Below, in pieces: positions 60,741-64,000 of a DNA stretch of 64,000 nucleotides; positions within the stretch are counted from its first letter, which is position 1, and each line of letters opens with the position of its first letter. The stretch spans positions 91,748,422 through 91,812,421 of the forward strand of contig CM072886.1 of the NCBI GenBank assembly GCA_037013685.1, written 5' to 3'. The translations under genes and the position numbers were made by a program. The DNA comes from Acridotheres tristis (Eukaryota > Chordata > Aves > Passeriformes > Sturnidae). A model generated the notes under the pieces. It was not told the DNA's origin, made no database searches, and worked only from the letters and a program-made list of their open reading frames with translations.

Positions 60741-62655
60741 CAGTGATGTTAAAGGCTCTCATTTTATGGCAGCGACATTCTCTTGTCCCATCAAATGTGT
60801 TGTCTTTGGGCAGCTGCAGCTTAAAGAATTGTGCAAGCTGAAAGAGGTGAGAAGCTATTCACAGTGACCCAGCTTCAGTAACTGGGTCTGGGTCTTTGAA
60901 AACCAAAGTTTTGAATGATTTTCATCGTAAGACTTGTCTGTATGCAATCTGCAAGACAATACATTCAACACAGGACCAGAGTCCTGGTATCAGGTAATGC
61001 AGTTTCCAACTACTTTGGGAAAGAAACACAGGTGCATGGGCATGGTAAGAACTGGAGTGTAGTGTAATCTCTAAGAAACGAGATGGCTTGGACTCTGAAA
61101 TACTCCTCATCTTCAGTGGATATATAGTCCTTGTGCATCATGGAAATTCATAGTCATATGGAATACTACATAGTCATAAGGCCAGATGTATTTATATCTT
61201 CCTTTCAGAGATCAATAAGGTGAGATAATTATTTTATTTTGGAAATGAAGGTTTTTCATTGAGTTTTTTGTTTTTTTTTTTTTTTTTTTTTGCCATGAGG
61301 CATGAAGAGTGCACTTTTTTCCTCAGGTATATATAAAGAATACTAGGAAAAGATATGGTGATTCTTCCACAGTAAAAGAAAGAGATTCTCAGTTTTAGTG
61401 TGAATTTTATGGCTTTTTTTTTGAGCCTATCTTTGTAATATAATCCTAATATTTGTCTGTCTTTCATTTTTCTTTCCTTTCCTGAGCTCAAGATGTATGA
61501 TCAAGTTTTAGAACAACAGTCCATCTGAAGAAAGATGATAGAAAGGAAAACTTTGTGCTGTTATAGCACAAAACGGTAACATTTCCATAGAAATTTATAG
61601 CAGTAACTTCTGGCCTTCATATGTTTTGTAAGACATTAGGACATGTGGTATATAAAGACAGTAGGAACAGATATTCCTGTGACTGCTCTGGACTACATAT
61701 ATACTGGGTGCTTGTGACTGTGGGGAGCTAATTTAAAATATTGATACAATCTTCCCTAAATCTAAGTCCCAAACCTACTTTTCAATATTTTTGGAATCAA
61801 AACAGTTCATATTCCTTGTACAGTTTCATTGGTCCTCCAGGTTGAATTTTGCTCAATAATAGTGAGCTCCAGCCTGGTGGCGATGGATAAATTCCAAATA
61901 ACCTTTGACTGCACATTAAGAGATTTTGGTGAGTAGAGGCAGTACATCAAATATTTCTGTGTGAATGTACAGTTGATTAATCACTGAAGTAGTGTTTGGA
62001 GATTGTCTTTAGACAGTTCAGTTATAGATTTGAGTGTCAGCATTATCATATGTGAATCCCTATCCTGCACAGTGATGGCCTCAAGGAAAGCAACAGTTCT
62101 GTACCTTTTATTTGCAAAACAGGTGTTTTCATATAGAGGAAAATCAAAGATTCTCAAGGAAATAAAAATTTTGGTGCCCCACGGATGAGGAACTATGGTG
62201 TAGAGAGGAAAAAGAATGCAGCAAAAACAGAAACCCAAGAAGTGAATGTGTGTGCATGTGTGCAGGGAGCTATGAACTCAGACAAGATACGGTTTGAAAA
62301 ATGTTACTGAATCTCTAAATCCATCTTTCTGCTGGAAGAATATATTTCCTAGTAGAATTTCATGTGGAGGCAGAGCCAGAAAAGAGAAGGACAACATAAC
62401 TATGCCATTCCTAGTTACCATTCATAAAAATCCACTAACATAACATAAAAATTTAAGAAATAAGGCTTAAGGAAGTACTTGAAGTTTGAATGAGCTGAGT
62501 TCCCTTTCCTGTGTCCTGCCTAACTGGCTGTTGAATGGCAAGGGTGTATTTGGACATGAGTGGGCTTCTGATGAGACAATTCTGATTGTTACTAACAGCA
62601 AGGATCCTCCAGATTGTGAAGATAGACCTGAACCACCTCATGCTTATTTGTCTTA
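60741..62655. other. unassigned sequence with a T run
   Basis: Nothing is recognised apart from a T21 run at 61271-61291. The first 150 bp could hold decayed CR1 ORF1 continuation, but I could not confirm it. Confidence 0.5.
61271..61291. repeat. T21 homopolymer run
   Basis: Twenty-one consecutive T residues after a TTTTTTG. No retroposed gene body is recognisable on either side. Confidence 0.9.
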
Positions 62656-62950
62656 GAGTCATAGAATCACAGAATGGTTTGGGTTGGAAGGGACTTTAAA
62701 GTTGCTGTAGTTCCAAACCCCTGCCATGGGCAGAGACACCTGCAGTAGATCACGGTGTTCAAAGCCCAATCCAGCCTGGCCTTGAACAATTCCAGGGATG
62801 GAGCATCATGTGCCAGTGCCCCACCACCCTTGAGTAAAGAATTTCTTCCTAATATCTAATCTAAACCTACTCTTTTTCAGTTTAAAGCCATTACCCCTTG
62901 TCCTATCACTACATGCCCTTGTGAAATCTTCCTCTCCAGTTTGTCCTATG
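62656..62950 (-). mobile_element. CR1 LINE 3' end, young avian type
   Basis: The plus strand starts 'tcatagaatcacagaatgg', then 'tttgggttggaagggactt', 'cccctgccatgggcag', 'aatccagcctggccttgaac', 'ttccagggatgg' and 'cttgtcctatcactaca'. This is the standard avian CR1 3' end reversed. It is the least diverged CR1 in the window and so probably the youngest. About 295 bp remain. Confidence 0.92.
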
Positions 62951-64000
62951 GGTATGAGAGAAGATTACTTTAATGGGAAATGTGATTATCAACCACAAAG
63001 AGGATTAGGCACAGCTCCCATTACAACAGAGACAAAACTTCACAAAGTAATTTGCAAATTGTAAAAACAGTATTTGGAATAATTCTTTGGTTAGAGGACT
63101 ATCCATTATGAGAAAATGGCATGTAAAATGGTATTGACCAGAAAACTGCTCAGGAATAGACAGTATTCTTACATCTGACACTGGAAGTCGTTTTAGGCTA
63201 TGAATACATCTGGTGAAATTTTTACTTCTATAGTTATATTCAGTTTTCCTGAATTTTTAAAGGTATTTATAAAACACCATTTCTTTTGTATATGCAGGCA
63301 AACTATCAATAACAGGCTGCAAGGTTTTGTCTTGCTGCTGAACCTCTGGCAACTTATTGTACACCTTGGAAAGCTCCCTATTCAGTTTTTGGGAACACTG
63401 AAAGGTACTACAATGTATGGTTTCCAAATTTTCCCAGACGAGCACAGGAGAAATAAAAGGCCCATTTGTCCACATCATTAAACCACCTTGCAGTCTGGTA
63501 CAGTTGGCAGACTCTTCTCCAGAGAGATTCAGAACAAAAACTGCATGAGTGTTTCTAGGTCAGGTTGGAAGTAGGCTGGCAGAGCTGTGTCAAGCAACTT
63601 CTTCTATGTCTTCCTGAACTCAGGGGTCCAATCCTGAGATGCTCTCAGTGGTCTGAGTCTCACAAAAAACAAACCTATGACTATCCTCTTTTCAGGAATA
63701 TTATATTCCCTTGCAAATCTGTATATTTAAAAGCTGCGAAATATGCACTATGAGTTTTGCACTTTTATTACTTTCTTTACTGTCTTCTATTCTTATTGAC
63801 ATTGTATGACTTTGTTAATAGCATAGTCTTGGTCTTGCCTCTTTGACTTTTTTTGAAAGTGAGGGGAAGATATTTTATATTGCCAGAGCACTAGAACTCA
63901 GCAGAATTATGTGAAGGATTTTTTTAATGGAAAGCATATAATACAAGGCAAGTCCTTCCTTTAATAATATTGATATTCCTCTTGTGCAACCCCAAGCCAA
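62951..64000. other. unassigned sequence
   Basis: No gene or repeat recognised. A 93-codon plus-strand frame at 63200-63481 and its minus shadow lack known domains. Confidence 0.5.

Overview
The window looks like non-coding nuclear DNA from a bird, most likely a passerine. The host call rests on several truncated CR1 LINE copies with typical avian CR1 3' ends, plus two solo long terminal repeats (LTRs) whose terminal and internal sequence I recognise, from memory, as songbird-type endogenous retrovirus families. Base composition is AT-rich and CpG-poor. I found no exon of a gene I recognise. The many short open frames have no family signature apart from transposon remains, so I read the window as gene desert or intron. 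There is no operon, rRNA, tRNA or CRISPR here.

Layout. 0-8 kb: an ancient CR1 3' end (515-655), a hAT transposase relic on the minus strand (785-1150), an unassigned CpG-retaining block (about 3.24-3.99 kb) and a second hAT-like relic on the plus strand (7.02-7.59 kb). 8-17 kb: simple repeats, an ancient L2/CR1-superfamily LINE relic (13.95-14.6 kb) and, just downstream, a relic of about 1.25 kb resembling the L1/Tx1 clade (15.32-16.57 kb), unexpected in a bird. 17-36 kb: mostly unassigned sequence with a MIR-like SINE, another old amniote repeat, microsatellites and a near-perfect 73-nt hairpin (27,097-27,169). 36-41 kb: a 45-bp tandem repeat, a CpG-rich block that may be a minus-strand LTR or a small CpG island (37.7-38.7 kb), and a solo LTR with a perfect 5-bp target-site duplication (40,091-40,769). 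41-54 kb: a CR1 of about 0.9 kb, a second solo LTR (50,337-50,926) with a decayed target-site duplication, a MIR and a short CR1. 54-64 kb: two unrecognised open frames with splice-like borders on the minus strand, then a cluster of CR1 pieces including an unusual ORF1 esterase-domain fragment lying head to head with a CR1 3' half.

How the parts relate. Nothing here forms a pathway. The window is a layered record of retroposition: amniote-age MIR, L2-like, CR1 and hAT debris, then avian CR1, then retroviral LTRs that have recombined to solo form. The points most worth a second look are the L1-like relic, the 27.1-kb hairpin, the 37.7-38.7-kb CpG-rich block, the 45-bp repeat with 15-codon periodicity, and the inverted CR1 pair at 59-60.7 kb. 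All family calls were made by eye, without any database search.
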